Assembly (NCBI GenBank): GCA_012517965.1
Contig: JAAYTZ010000120.1
Coordinates: 1 to 50,922, forward strand
DNA: 50,922 nucleotides
DNA from: Propionibacterium sp.
GTDB taxonomy: Bacteria > Actinomycetota > Actinomycetes > Propionibacteriales > Propionibacteriaceae
Direction: 5' to 3'
The notes under the pieces were generated by a model, which had not been told where the DNA came from, ran no database searches, and saw only the letters and a program-made list of their open reading frames with translations. Below are positions 7,759-15,447 of this stretch, piece after piece; positions within the stretch are counted from its first letter, which is position 1, and the number at the start of each line of letters is the position of its first letter. Position numbers and translations under genes: made by a program.

Positions 7759-9001
7759 GCCCGGATCGCTGCCGGTGCTGACGCGGCTGGCCGGCTTCAC
7801 CCTGTTGCCGCTGCTCGCCCTGGTGATGCCGTTCCTGCTGATGCCGATCATCGGCCTGCTCGTGGGCCCGGAGGGCTGGTCGAGCGCGATCGCGGGCCAG
7901 TCGATCGGGACGATCGCGTCCGTACTGGTGCTGTGGGGCTGGAACGTCGACGGCACCGTCCAGATCGCCCAGGCCGCGACCGAGGACGCCCGCGCGGAGG
8001 TCTACGCACGCAGCATGCGGACCCGGCTGCTGCTGTCGGTGGTGGTCCTGCCGGCGGCGGTCGTGGTGGCGGCGCTCGTCGCCCGCCCGGGTTTCGTGGA
8101 CGAGGCGGCCGCGATGACGCTGGCCTACGGCCTGCTGGGGTTGTCGCCGGCCTGGTACGGCATCGGGGCGGGCCGGCCGTTGCTGCTGGGGCTGTACGAC
8201 ACCCTGCCCCGGTTCGCGGCCACCGTGGCCAGCGCGCCGCTGCTGTTGGCCACGCGATCGCTGTGGCCGTTTCCCCTGCTCATGGCGGCCTCGACGGCGG
8301 TGGCCCTGGGGCTGTTCCAGCGCCGCTTCGCGCCGGGACGCCCCTGGTTCCCGCGCCGCGTCGGGCAGGCCCTCGCCGACCTCGCCGGGCAGCGGCACAC
8401 CGCCGGCATCAACCTGGCCGGCCAGGTGTACGCCCAGACGCCCACGCCGATCGCCACCGCGACCCTGCCGGCCCTGGCCTCGGGGCCGCTGGCCACCACC
8501 GACGCCCTCTACCGGCTGGGCCTGTTCAGCGCGGTGGCCCTGGGGAACGCCTTCCAGGGCTGGACGCTGGAGCCGGGCGTCGCCGATCGGCGCCGGCGCC
8601 ACCTGGCCGCCATCGCCGCGCACGCCGCGCTCGGGGTCGCGGGGGTCGTCGTGCTGGTCGTGCTGGGCCCGCCGATCAGCCCGCTGCTCTCGGCGGACGC
8701 GGCCCCGGCGACCGCCACGCTCTGCCTCGCCTACGGCCTGGCGTTCGCGTTCCTGAGCGCCGCGACGCCGCTGATCCGCAACCTGCTCATCCCCGCCGGG
8801 CGCCAGCCCCTCGTCCTGCGCGCCACGGTGGCGGCCGCCCTGCTCGGCCTCGGCGTCATGCTGGGCTCCGGGCTGGCCGGCTGGGTGGAGGGTGTGGCGT
8901 TCGGCATGGCGGCGTCCGAACTGGCGATGCTGCTGATGCTGACGCCCCCCGCCCTCCGCGTCCTGCGGTCGATCGGCGCCGAGTCCGGCCGCGAGTCCTA
9001 G
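7751..9001 (+). CDS. Polysaccharide flippase-like membrane protein (Wzx/MOP superfamily)
   Basis: This 416-residue protein is hydrophobic throughout, with about twelve membrane segments and short basic loops such as FQRRFAPGRPWFPRR near residue 190. It resembles the MATE/MOP-type oligosaccharide flippases (Wzx, RfbX), which move lipid-linked glycan units across the membrane. It has no single diagnostic motif, so the call rests on topology and on its place between two glycosyltransferase genes. The GTG at 7751 overlaps the end of the previous gene by 8 nt; no good Shine-Dalgarno is seen, consistent with coupled translation. A polysaccharide exporter of another subtype is the main alternative. 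Confidence 0.7.
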   Translation: MAEPGSLPVLTRLAGFTLLPLLALVMPFLLMPIIGLLVGPEGWSSAIAGQSIGTIASVLVLWGWNVDGTVQIAQAATEDARAEVYARSMRTRLLLSVVVLPAAVVVAALVARPGFVDEAAAMTLAYGLLGLSPAWYGIGAGRPLLLGLYDTLPRFAATVASAPLLLATRSLWPFPLLMAASTAVALGLFQRRFAPGRPWFPRRVGQALADLAGQRHTAGINLAGQVYAQTPTPIATATLPALASGPLATTDALYRLGLFSAVALGNAFQGWTLEPGVADRRRRHLAAIAAHAALGVAGVVVLVVLGPPISPLLSADAAPATATLCLAYGLAFAFLSAATPLIRNLLIPAGRQPLVLRATVAAALLGLGVMLGSGLAGWVEGVAFGMAASELAMLLMLTPPALRVLRSIGAESGRES

Positions 9002-9010
9002 GGGGAGGCG

Positions 9011-10042
9011 ATGCGAACCTGGCTCATCGCGGGTGCCGCGCTGCTGGCGACGGCGTTGCTGGTCACGCTCGGGCTCGTCCGGCCGGCGCCGGCGCACCCG
9101 GCGGCCGCCGCCTTGGCGGCCACGTCCGGTCGCACCATCCTGTCGGTCGTCGCGCACCCCGACGACGACCTGCTGTTCCTGAACCCGGACATCCTGTCCG
9201 ACATCCGCGCCGGCTCGACGGTGTGGACGGTCTTCCTCACCGACGGCCGCGCCAACGGCGATCCGGCCCAGCACGACGCGGACTTCGTCGACGCCCGCAT
9301 CCGGGGCGTCCGGGCGGCGTACGCGGCCATGGCCGGCGTGCCCGACCGCTGGACCTTCGTTCCGCTGGTCTTCAACGGGCACGAGGTGGCCACGAACCAT
9401 CTCGAGGGCACCCGGGTGCACCTGGCGTTCCTGTTCGTCCGCGGGGCGGCCAACTGCTGCCTGCGGGGAGACCCGTTCGGCGACCTCTTTCGGCTGCTGC
9501 AGGACCCGGCCCACGTCGCCCGGCCGTCGGACGGTCGGGCCCCGTACACCCGCGACTCGCTCGTAGGCACGCTGCGGGCGCTCACGGACGCCGTCAACCC
9601 CGACCAGATCCGGTCGCTGTACTCGCTGGGCCACCGCGACACCGGGCTCGCCCTGGACCACTGCGACCACACGGCGGCCGCGATCCTCACGGGGCTGAGC
9701 GACAGCGACGCGCGCTCACGCACGCTCCGCACCCGCCGCGAGTACTGGGGCTACCGGGTCCGCACCCAGCCGGACAACCAAGCGCGGATGTGGCAGGGCC
9801 CGAAGTTCTCGGCCTGGCAGGCCTACGTGGCGCACGATCCGGGGCTGCCCGGCCCGCAGGCCTGGAACTACGGGCTGCTGGCCCGCTCGTACGCGCCGGC
9901 CGACCGGGTGTTCCCGCCCGGCTCGCTCTGGACGCCGCCGGCGGATTTCGGCACGTGCCCCGACCGGGCCGGGAACCCGGTGTCGTGGGCGTCGTGGAAC
10001 CTCGAGTTCGGCAAGGAGGGGCGCCATGATCCCAAGCGGTGA
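9011..10042 (+). CDS. Exported PIG-L/LmbE family deacetylase
   Basis: This 343-residue protein begins with an uncleaved or cleavable signal-like segment (MRTW followed by an Ala/Leu-rich stretch to about residue 25). It then shows the PIG-L zinc motif as AHPDDDLLFLNPD near residue 52, followed by FLTDGRANGD and, later, SLGHRDTG and HCDH. PIG-L enzymes remove acetyl groups from N-acetylglucosamine-type sugars using a zinc ion bound by the HPDD residues and a distal histidine. The DDDLLF variant is the form seen in secreted members. An extracytoplasmic deacetylase inside a polysaccharide locus suggests modification of the glycan after export. It overlaps the next gene by 17 nt. Confidence 0.82.
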   Translation: MRTWLIAGAALLATALLVTLGLVRPAPAHPAAAALAATSGRTILSVVAHPDDDLLFLNPDILSDIRAGSTVWTVFLTDGRANGDPAQHDADFVDARIRGVRAAYAAMAGVPDRWTFVPLVFNGHEVATNHLEGTRVHLAFLFVRGAANCCLRGDPFGDLFRLLQDPAHVARPSDGRAPYTRDSLVGTLRALTDAVNPDQIRSLYSLGHRDTGLALDHCDHTAAAILTGLSDSDARSRTLRTRREYWGYRVRTQPDNQARMWQGPKFSAWQAYVAHDPGLPGPQAWNYGLLARSYAPADRVFPPGSLWTPPADFGTCPDRAGNPVSWASWNLEFGKEGRHDPKR

Positions 10043-10949
10043 GCGGACGGGGGTGGTCGCGGTCGTCGCGGCCTACCGGCCGGAGGCGGGGCTGGTGGCG
10101 AACGTCGCCGCGGCGGCGGCGCAGGTGGACGGGGTCGTCGTCGTCGACGACGGGTCGCCGGCCGGGTCGGCGGAGGTCTTCGCCGCACTGGACGCCGCCG
10201 ACGCGGTCGTCGTGCGGCAGCCGGCGAACACCGGCATCGCCGCCGCGCTGAACGCGGGCATCGGCGTCGCCCGCGAGCGGTGGCGGCCGGAGTTCGTGCT
10301 GACCCTCGACCAGGACTCGACCCTCGGCCCCGCCTACGTCCGCTGGGCCGTCGACACCTACCGGAGGGCGGTGGCGGCCGGGATCAGGGTCGGGTTCGTG
10401 GCCGCCGAGGCCTACGGCGCGCACCCCACGCCGACCCGGGGCCGGGTCGGCGGCTTCCGGCGCGCCTTCGACCCGATGCAGTCGGGTTCGCTGCTGCCGG
10501 TCGCCACGCTGGACGCCCTCGGCGGGCTCGACGAGGGGTTCTTCATCGACGGCGTGGACTCCGAGTACACCGCCCGGGCGGGGGCCGCCGGCCTGGCGGT
10601 GCTCGTGGGGGAGGGGTGTCGCCTGGATCATGCGCTGGGCCGCCGGGAGCCCGCCACCTTCCGGGGGCGGCCGCTCCGGGTGCTGGGCCGGGAACTGTCG
10701 TACAACTACCACGCGCCCCGCCGCGTCTACTACATGGCCCGCAACGGCACGACGCTCACGCTGCGCCACCTGCGGCACGATCCGGGCTGGGTGGCTCGGA
10801 GGCTGACCGAGGAGAGCAAGGCGCACTTGTTGCGGCTGGCGCTCGGGCGGGACCGCGGTCGGCTGCTCCGGGCCCTGGTCGCGGGCTGGGTGGACGCCCT
10901 GCGCGGGCGCTCCGGGCCGATCGACCCCGACCTGGCCCGGCGGCTGTGA
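10026..10949 (+). CDS. GT2 family glycosyltransferase (RfbF/rhamnosyltransferase-like)
   Basis: This 307-residue protein carries GT2 motifs typical of rhamnosyltransferases: VAAYRPEAGL near residue 15, VVVVDDGSPAG near 39, NTGIAAALNAGI near 72, LTLDQDSTLG near 94 with the DQDS metal site, and GFFIDGVDSEYTARA near 174. It would transfer a deoxysugar, often rhamnose from dTDP-rhamnose, to a lipid-linked acceptor; no dTDP-rhamnose synthesis genes lie in the window. AAGGAGG sits about 7 nt before the ATG at 10026, inside the end of the deacetylase gene, so translation is coupled but has its own ribosome-binding site. It is convergent with the DUF2304 gene, only 6 bp away. Confidence 0.86.
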   Translation: MIPSGERTGVVAVVAAYRPEAGLVANVAAAAAQVDGVVVVDDGSPAGSAEVFAALDAADAVVVRQPANTGIAAALNAGIGVARERWRPEFVLTLDQDSTLGPAYVRWAVDTYRRAVAAGIRVGFVAAEAYGAHPTPTRGRVGGFRRAFDPMQSGSLLPVATLDALGGLDEGFFIDGVDSEYTARAGAAGLAVLVGEGCRLDHALGRREPATFRGRPLRVLGRELSYNYHAPRRVYYMARNGTTLTLRHLRHDPGWVARRLTEESKAHLLRLALGRDRGRLLRALVAGWVDALRGRSGPIDPDLARRL

Positions 10950-10955
10950 CCCGGC

Positions 10956-11351
10956 TCAGGCGTCGCCCGCCGCGCCCGGCTCGGACGCCTCCGGTGCGGG
11001 CGGCCGGGACTCCTTCGTGAGCCGCCGGACCTCGAGGCTCAGCAGTGCCACCCGCTCGGCGAGCACCCGGGTCTCGTCCTCCAGCCGTGACGCCTCCAGC
11101 GACAGGTGCAGCGTGACGCCCAGCAGCAGGAGGATCGCCAGGAAGAACAGCAGGTTGACCGGCAGCGCGACGCCGATGCCCTCCGCCAGGAAGTTGAGCA
11201 GCCCGGGCCACACCGCGAGGGCCACGACGCCGGCACCCACGATGATCCACAGGGCGGCGTACTTCTCCCGGATGCGGCCGGCGCGCAGGAGGCGGAAGAT
11301 CACGACGCCGACCGCGACGGCGACCCCCAGGAACACGATGCGGGTGATCAT
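10956..11351 (-). CDS. DUF2304 family membrane protein
   Basis: This 131-residue protein has three hydrophobic segments (about residues 1-20, 31-50 and 60-83) and a charged C-terminal tail with a short coiled-coil-like stretch rich in Leu, Glu and Arg. The RIREKYAALWIIVGAG block is typical of DUF2304. Genes of this family sit next to dolichol-phosphate mannose synthase-like glycosyltransferases, as here: its ATG overlaps the stop of the upstream glycosyltransferase gene by 4 nt (ATGA). The likely role is as a membrane partner of that enzyme, which is inference. The ATG at 11351 was taken because longer frames run into the neighbouring gene. Confidence 0.85.
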   Translation of the reverse strand: MITRIVFLGVAVAVGVVIFRLLRAGRIREKYAALWIIVGAGVVALAVWPGLLNFLAEGIGVALPVNLLFFLAILLLLGVTLHLSLEASRLEDETRVLAERVALLSLEVRRLTKESRPPAPEASEPGAAGDA

Positions 11352-12091
11352 GCCGGGCTTCCGACGGCGGTGACCTCGGCGGCCGGCGTCCGTCGGCGGG
11401 TCAGCGCGATCATGAGGGCGAAGGCCGAGCGCACCAGGTAGATCGCCGCCTTCCACGGGCTGTGCGAGGGTTCGCCGCCCTGGCGCGGGCGCATCGCGAC
11501 GGGCACCTGCACCACCGTCAGGCCGCTGCGGATGGCCGTCATGAGCGAGTCCACGGTGTCCCCCAGGTACTCGGCGGGGTAGTGCCGGGTGTACTGCAGG
11601 ATCGCTTTCCGGTTGGCGGCCCGGAACCCCGAGGTCACGTCGGTCAGTTGGACGCCGGCGGCGCGGGTGAAGGCGACCGAGAGCAGCTTCATGGCCCACT
11701 GCCGGGGACCGCGCACCGTGTAGTCGCCCACGCCGGCGAAGCGGGCCCCGATCGAGATGTCGGCCCGCTCCAGTCCGGCGAAGACCGCCTCGAGCTGGGT
11801 CGGATCGTGCTGGCCGTCGGCGTCGACCTGGATCGCCTGGTCGTAGCCGTTCTCCCAGGCGTACTTGAAGCCGGCGCGCAGCGCGCCGCCCACCCCGAGG
11901 TTGTACGGCAGCCGCAGCACCTGGGCGCCCGCGGCCTCGGCCTCCCGCACGGTCGCGTCGGTCGAGCCGTCGTCGACGACCAGCAGGTCGACGTCCGGCA
12001 CGGTCGCGCGCAGCTCGGTGATGGTGGCGCCGATGACCGCGGCCTCGTTCCAGGCGGGCATGATCACCAGCCGGCGGCGTCCGTGCGTCAT
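11348..12091 (-). CDS. Polyprenyl-phosphate glycosyltransferase (DPM1-like GT2)
   Basis: This 247-residue protein matches the dolichol-phosphate mannose synthase group of GT2: LVIMPAWNEAAVIG near residue 8, LLVVDDGSTDAT near 34, NLGVGGALRAGF near 63 and IQVDADGQHDP near 87 with the DAD metal motif. SGFRAANRKA near 155 fits the substrate-loop region. These enzymes make polyprenyl-phosphate sugars used as donors outside the cytoplasm, for instance by GT-C type enzymes. The DUF2142 membrane proteins in this locus could be such users, but that is speculation. Translation starts at the ATG at 12091 behind GAGGACAG. It forms a two-gene unit with the DUF2304 gene and is divergent from DUF2142 copy 2. 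Confidence 0.88.
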   Translation of the reverse strand: MTHGRRRLVIMPAWNEAAVIGATITELRATVPDVDLLVVDDGSTDATVREAEAAGAQVLRLPYNLGVGGALRAGFKYAWENGYDQAIQVDADGQHDPTQLEAVFAGLERADISIGARFAGVGDYTVRGPRQWAMKLLSVAFTRAAGVQLTDVTSGFRAANRKAILQYTRHYPAEYLGDTVDSLMTAIRSGLTVVQVPVAMRPRQGGEPSHSPWKAAIYLVRSAFALMIALTRRRTPAAEVTAVGSPA

Positions 12092-12175
12092 CTGTCCTCG
12101 AATCAAGTGGGGCCCGACGGGGAGTCTATAAGATCGTTTCGCTAGGTTCGATGCAGCCGATCTCCGGGAGGTCTC

Positions 12176-13753
12176 GTGAGCGCACGCGCGCGGACCGCGC
12201 TGGTGTCGCTCGCGTTGGCGCTGGCGTCCTTCCTGGCGCTGCTGGCCTGGGGCCTGTCCTCTCCGGTGGGGTCGGCGCCCGACGACGACTTCCATCTGGC
12301 CAGCATGTGGTGTCCCCCGCCGATCGAGCAGTCCGGCTGCGAGTTGTTCTACGAGCAGGGCAGGGTGGCCGGCGTCTACGTCCCGGAGCTGGTCGGCCGG
12401 CCGAACTGCTTCGCCTTCCGTCCCCGCGTCACGGGCGCCTGCCAGGAGTCGCTGTCGACGACGGCCCTGGTGACCACCGTCCGGGTCGACCAGGGGGAGT
12501 ACCCGGGCCCCTACTACCGCTTCGCGCATCTGTTCGTCGGCGACAACATCCACGCCTCGGTCCTGGGGTTGCGCGCCTTCAACGCGGCGCTCGCCGTCGT
12601 GCTGATCGGGGCCGCCGCGCTGCTCACGCAATGGCGGCTGCGGTCCGGGCTGGCCTGGGCGATCGGGGCTGCGATCGTGCCGATGGCCATGTTCCTCGTC
12701 CCGTCGGTCAACCCCAGTTCGTGGGCCTTCTCCGGCTTGACCGCCTTCTGGATCTCCTGTTTCGCTCTCGCCCGGTCCACCACGACCCGGCACCGGCTGG
12801 CTGCCGCCGCCGTCGCGATCACCGGGGCCGTCGTGGCGCTCGTGGCCCGCAACGACTCCTTCCTGTACGTGGTCCTGGCGCTCGCGGCGACGACCGTGCT
12901 CTACGCGCCGATCCCCGGCCAGCGGACCGGTGCGGACCGGCGCACCGTCGCCCGCGGCGTCCTGCCCTGGGTCGCCGTGGCCGGCGTGGCCCTGGGAGTC
13001 GGGCTCTGGTCGTTCCTCACGGCCGCATCGTCCACCGGCATCCTGCCCGACGAGAGTCGGGCCACCCGCGACCCCTGGGCCGTCTTCTCCTACAACCTGC
13101 TGGAGTCGCTGCAGATGCCGGTGGGGCTGCTCGGGTTCGCGCAACTCGGCTGGAACGATGTCCGGCCCCCGGCGCTCGTCTACGTGACCTCGATCGCGAT
13201 CACCAGTTTCGTGCTGCTCACGGGCATGCGCGAGTTGAGCCCCCGGAAGCTGCTGGCCGTCGTCGGCGTCGGCGGCACCTTCGTGGTGCTCCCGATCGTC
13301 ATGCTGCAGCGCGCGCTGGCCTATGTCGGCGACCAGGTGCAGGCCCGCTATTTCATGAGCGTCCTGCCGCTGCTCATCGGGGTGGCGTTGCTGAGCGGCG
13401 ACGGCCGGCGTGCCCTGCGGTTCGGGCGCATCCAGTCGGTGTTCGTCTGGGGTGGTCTCACGATGGCGAACTCCGTCATGTTGCTGCTCAACATCCGGCG
13501 CTACAGCGTGGGGACCGCGGGCACCTACTTCCCCGGGCCCGACGCCGACTGGTGGTGGCCCGTCGGACCGTCACCGCTCGGGCTGTGGGCGATCGGAACC
13601 ATCGCCTTCGCGCTGGGCAGCCTGGTGCTCGTCCTGGCCTCCGGAGGCACCGGCTACCGGCGAGACCTGGTCGGCACGGTGCCGGTGCGGGGGGCCGCCG
13701 CAGGGGCCATCGGCCCCCGGACGGCGCCGGGAGCAGAGGCGTCCGAATACTGA
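12176..13753 (+). CDS. DUF2142 family integral membrane protein (copy 2)
   Basis: This 525-residue protein is a paralogue of the one at 2063-3529. It begins with a membrane helix, then the APDDDFHL motif near residue 36, WCPPPIEQSGC near 48 and a further conserved cysteine pair, followed by VDQGEYPGPYYR near 104 and VPSVNPSSWAF near 177. About ten hydrophobic segments follow. The start is a GTG at 12176 preceded by GGGAGG. The C-terminal tail after about residue 485 is Gly/Ala/Pro-rich and soluble-looking, and is absent from copy 1. It is transcribed alone, divergent from the DPM1-like gene. The biochemical function of the family is unknown. Confidence 0.85.
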   Translation: MSARARTALVSLALALASFLALLAWGLSSPVGSAPDDDFHLASMWCPPPIEQSGCELFYEQGRVAGVYVPELVGRPNCFAFRPRVTGACQESLSTTALVTTVRVDQGEYPGPYYRFAHLFVGDNIHASVLGLRAFNAALAVVLIGAAALLTQWRLRSGLAWAIGAAIVPMAMFLVPSVNPSSWAFSGLTAFWISCFALARSTTTRHRLAAAAVAITGAVVALVARNDSFLYVVLALAATTVLYAPIPGQRTGADRRTVARGVLPWVAVAGVALGVGLWSFLTAASSTGILPDESRATRDPWAVFSYNLLESLQMPVGLLGFAQLGWNDVRPPALVYVTSIAITSFVLLTGMRELSPRKLLAVVGVGGTFVVLPIVMLQRALAYVGDQVQARYFMSVLPLLIGVALLSGDGRRALRFGRIQSVFVWGGLTMANSVMLLLNIRRYSVGTAGTYFPGPDADWWWPVGPSPLGLWAIGTIAFALGSLVLVLASGGTGYRRDLVGTVPVRGAAAGAIGPRTAPGAEASEY

Positions 13754-13948
13754 AAGTTCACGTCTCGCCAGGCGAGCGGCTGGCGCCGTCCCGCGTCGAG
13801 CCTCGCTGGAGATCCTTGGCCCCAACCGGAGGAGCTCAACAGCTTTCCGGCCAGCCGGTCGCGCCGGCTGCCGATTTGCGCCTGCGCCGGGCTGTTCATT
13901 CCCGTGACTTTTCCGCGATCTTCGTTCCGGGATGAGAGGATTGACGCC
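13754..13948. other. Gap upstream of the transcarboxylase operon
   Basis: This 195-bp gap must hold the end of the DUF2142 transcript and the operon promoter. CGCCAG and CTGGCG near 13767-13785 can form a short hairpin that may end transcription. GAGAGGA at 13934-13940 is the ribosome-binding site of the 5S gene. I could not pick a convincing -35/-10 pair. Confidence 0.4.
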
Positions 13949-15442
13949 ATGAGTCAGCGAACCATCGGTGTCACAGAAGTCGCGCTGCGCGACGCACACC
14001 AGAGCCTGATGGCCACCCGCATGTCCCTGGAGGACATGGTCGACGCGTGCGAGGACATCGACCAGGCGGGCTACTGGAGTGTCGAGTGCTGGGGCGGCGC
14101 CACCTACGACGCGTGTATCCGCTTCCTGAACGAGGATCCGTGGGTGCGCCTGCGGAAGTTCCGCGAGTTGATGCCGAACAGCCGGCTGCAGATGCTGCTG
14201 CGCGGCCAGAACCTGCTCGGGTACCGCCACTACGAGGACATGGTGGTCGAGAAGTTCGTCGAGAAGTCCGCCGAGAACGGCATGGACGTCTTCCGGGTCT
14301 TCGACGCCCTCAACGACCCCCGGAACATGGAGCGGGCGATGGCGGCCGTCGCCGCCACCGGGAAGCACGCCCAGGGCACGATCTGCTACACGATCTCCCC
14401 CCTGCACACCGTCGAGGGGTACGTGAAGCTCGCCGGCCAGCTCCTCGACATGGGCGCGCAGTCGCTGGCCCTCAAGGACATGGCCGCGCTGCTGCAGCCG
14501 CAGCCCGCCTACGACATCATCTCCGCCATCAAGCAGACCTACGGCGACGTGCAGATCAACGTGCACTGCCACGCCACCACGGGGGTGACCCTGGTGTCGC
14601 TGATGAAGGCCATCGAGGCCGGCGCCGACGTCGTCGACACGGCGATCTCCTCGATGTCGCTGGGTCCGGGCCACAACCCCACCGAGTCGCTGGTGGCCAT
14701 GCTCGAGGGCACGCCGTTCACGACGAACCTCGACCACGACCGGCTGATCCGCATCCGCGACCACTTCGCCAAGGTGCGTCCGAAGTATGCGCAGTTCGAG
14801 TCGGCGACCCTGGTCGACACCGACATCTTCCAGTCCCAGATCCCCGGCGGGATGCTCTCCAACATGGAGAACCAGCTGAAGGCGCAGGGCGCCGGCGACC
14901 GCATCAAGGAGGTGATGGCCGAGGTGCCGCTGGTCAAGGCCGACGCCGGCCACCCGCCGCTGGTGACGCCGTCCTCCCAGATCGTCGGCACCCAGGCCGT
15001 GTTCAACGTCCTGATGGGCAAGTACAAGGTGCTGACCGGCGAGTTCGCCGACCTGATGCTGGGCTACTACGGCGAGTGCATCGGGCCGCGCAACCCGGAG
15101 GTCGTCGAGATCGCCCGGGCTCAGGCCAAGAAGGAGCCCATCACCTGCCGCCCGGCCGACCTGCTCGAACCCGAGTGGGACCGGCTGGTCAGCGAGGCCA
15201 GCAAGCTCGAGGGCAACGACGGCACCCCGGAGGACGTCCTGACCTACGCGATGTTCCCCAGCGTCGCGCCCGGGTTCTTCGCGACGCGCGCCGACGGCCC
15301 CAAGAACGTCGGCAAGACCGCCGAACAGTTGGCCGCCGAGAGCCAGTCGAAGCAGGACGCCGCGGGCGCGGTCAAGGGTCCGATCAAGTACCGGGTCACC
15401 CTCGGTGGCCGTGAGCACTCCGTGACCGTGGAAAGGGCGTGA
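13949..15442 (+). CDS. Methylmalonyl-CoA carboxytransferase 5S subunit
   Basis: This 497-residue protein is the pyruvate-side (5S) subunit of transcarboxylase, which accepts CO2 from the biotin of the 1.3S subunit and makes oxaloacetate from pyruvate. The TIM-barrel metal site is visible: EVALRDAHQS at residues 10-19 with the metal Asp, the LKDMAALL lysine that is carboxylated in the family, and NVHCHATTG with the two metal histidines. Its length is close to that of the known propionibacterial subunit (about 505). The C-terminal IKYRVTLGGREHSVTVE segment resembles the carboxylase-type tail that binds the biotin carrier. The ATG at 13949 is supported by GAGAGGA 8 nt upstream. A biotin-dependent oxaloacetate decarboxylase alpha chain is the homologous alternative, but the adjoining 12S gene makes transcarboxylase the better call. 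Confidence 0.95.
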   Translation: MSQRTIGVTEVALRDAHQSLMATRMSLEDMVDACEDIDQAGYWSVECWGGATYDACIRFLNEDPWVRLRKFRELMPNSRLQMLLRGQNLLGYRHYEDMVVEKFVEKSAENGMDVFRVFDALNDPRNMERAMAAVAATGKHAQGTICYTISPLHTVEGYVKLAGQLLDMGAQSLALKDMAALLQPQPAYDIISAIKQTYGDVQINVHCHATTGVTLVSLMKAIEAGADVVDTAISSMSLGPGHNPTESLVAMLEGTPFTTNLDHDRLIRIRDHFAKVRPKYAQFESATLVDTDIFQSQIPGGMLSNMENQLKAQGAGDRIKEVMAEVPLVKADAGHPPLVTPSSQIVGTQAVFNVLMGKYKVLTGEFADLMLGYYGECIGPRNPEVVEIARAQAKKEPITCRPADLLEPEWDRLVSEASKLEGNDGTPEDVLTYAMFPSVAPGFFATRADGPKNVGKTAEQLAAESQSKQDAAGAVKGPIKYRVTLGGREHSVTVERA

Positions 15443-15447
15443 CCGGA

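Noticed and set aside
7022..9670. 882-residue open frame on the minus strand
   Set aside because: It is antisense to the flippase and glycosyltransferase genes, very rich in Arg, Gly and Gln, and has no domain; it is a product of high GC content in the third codon position of the real genes.
1..13753. Recently acquired genomic island for the polysaccharide genes
   Set aside because: No transposase, integrase, tRNA-linked repeat or clear shift in base composition was seen; the genes look as GC-rich as their neighbours.
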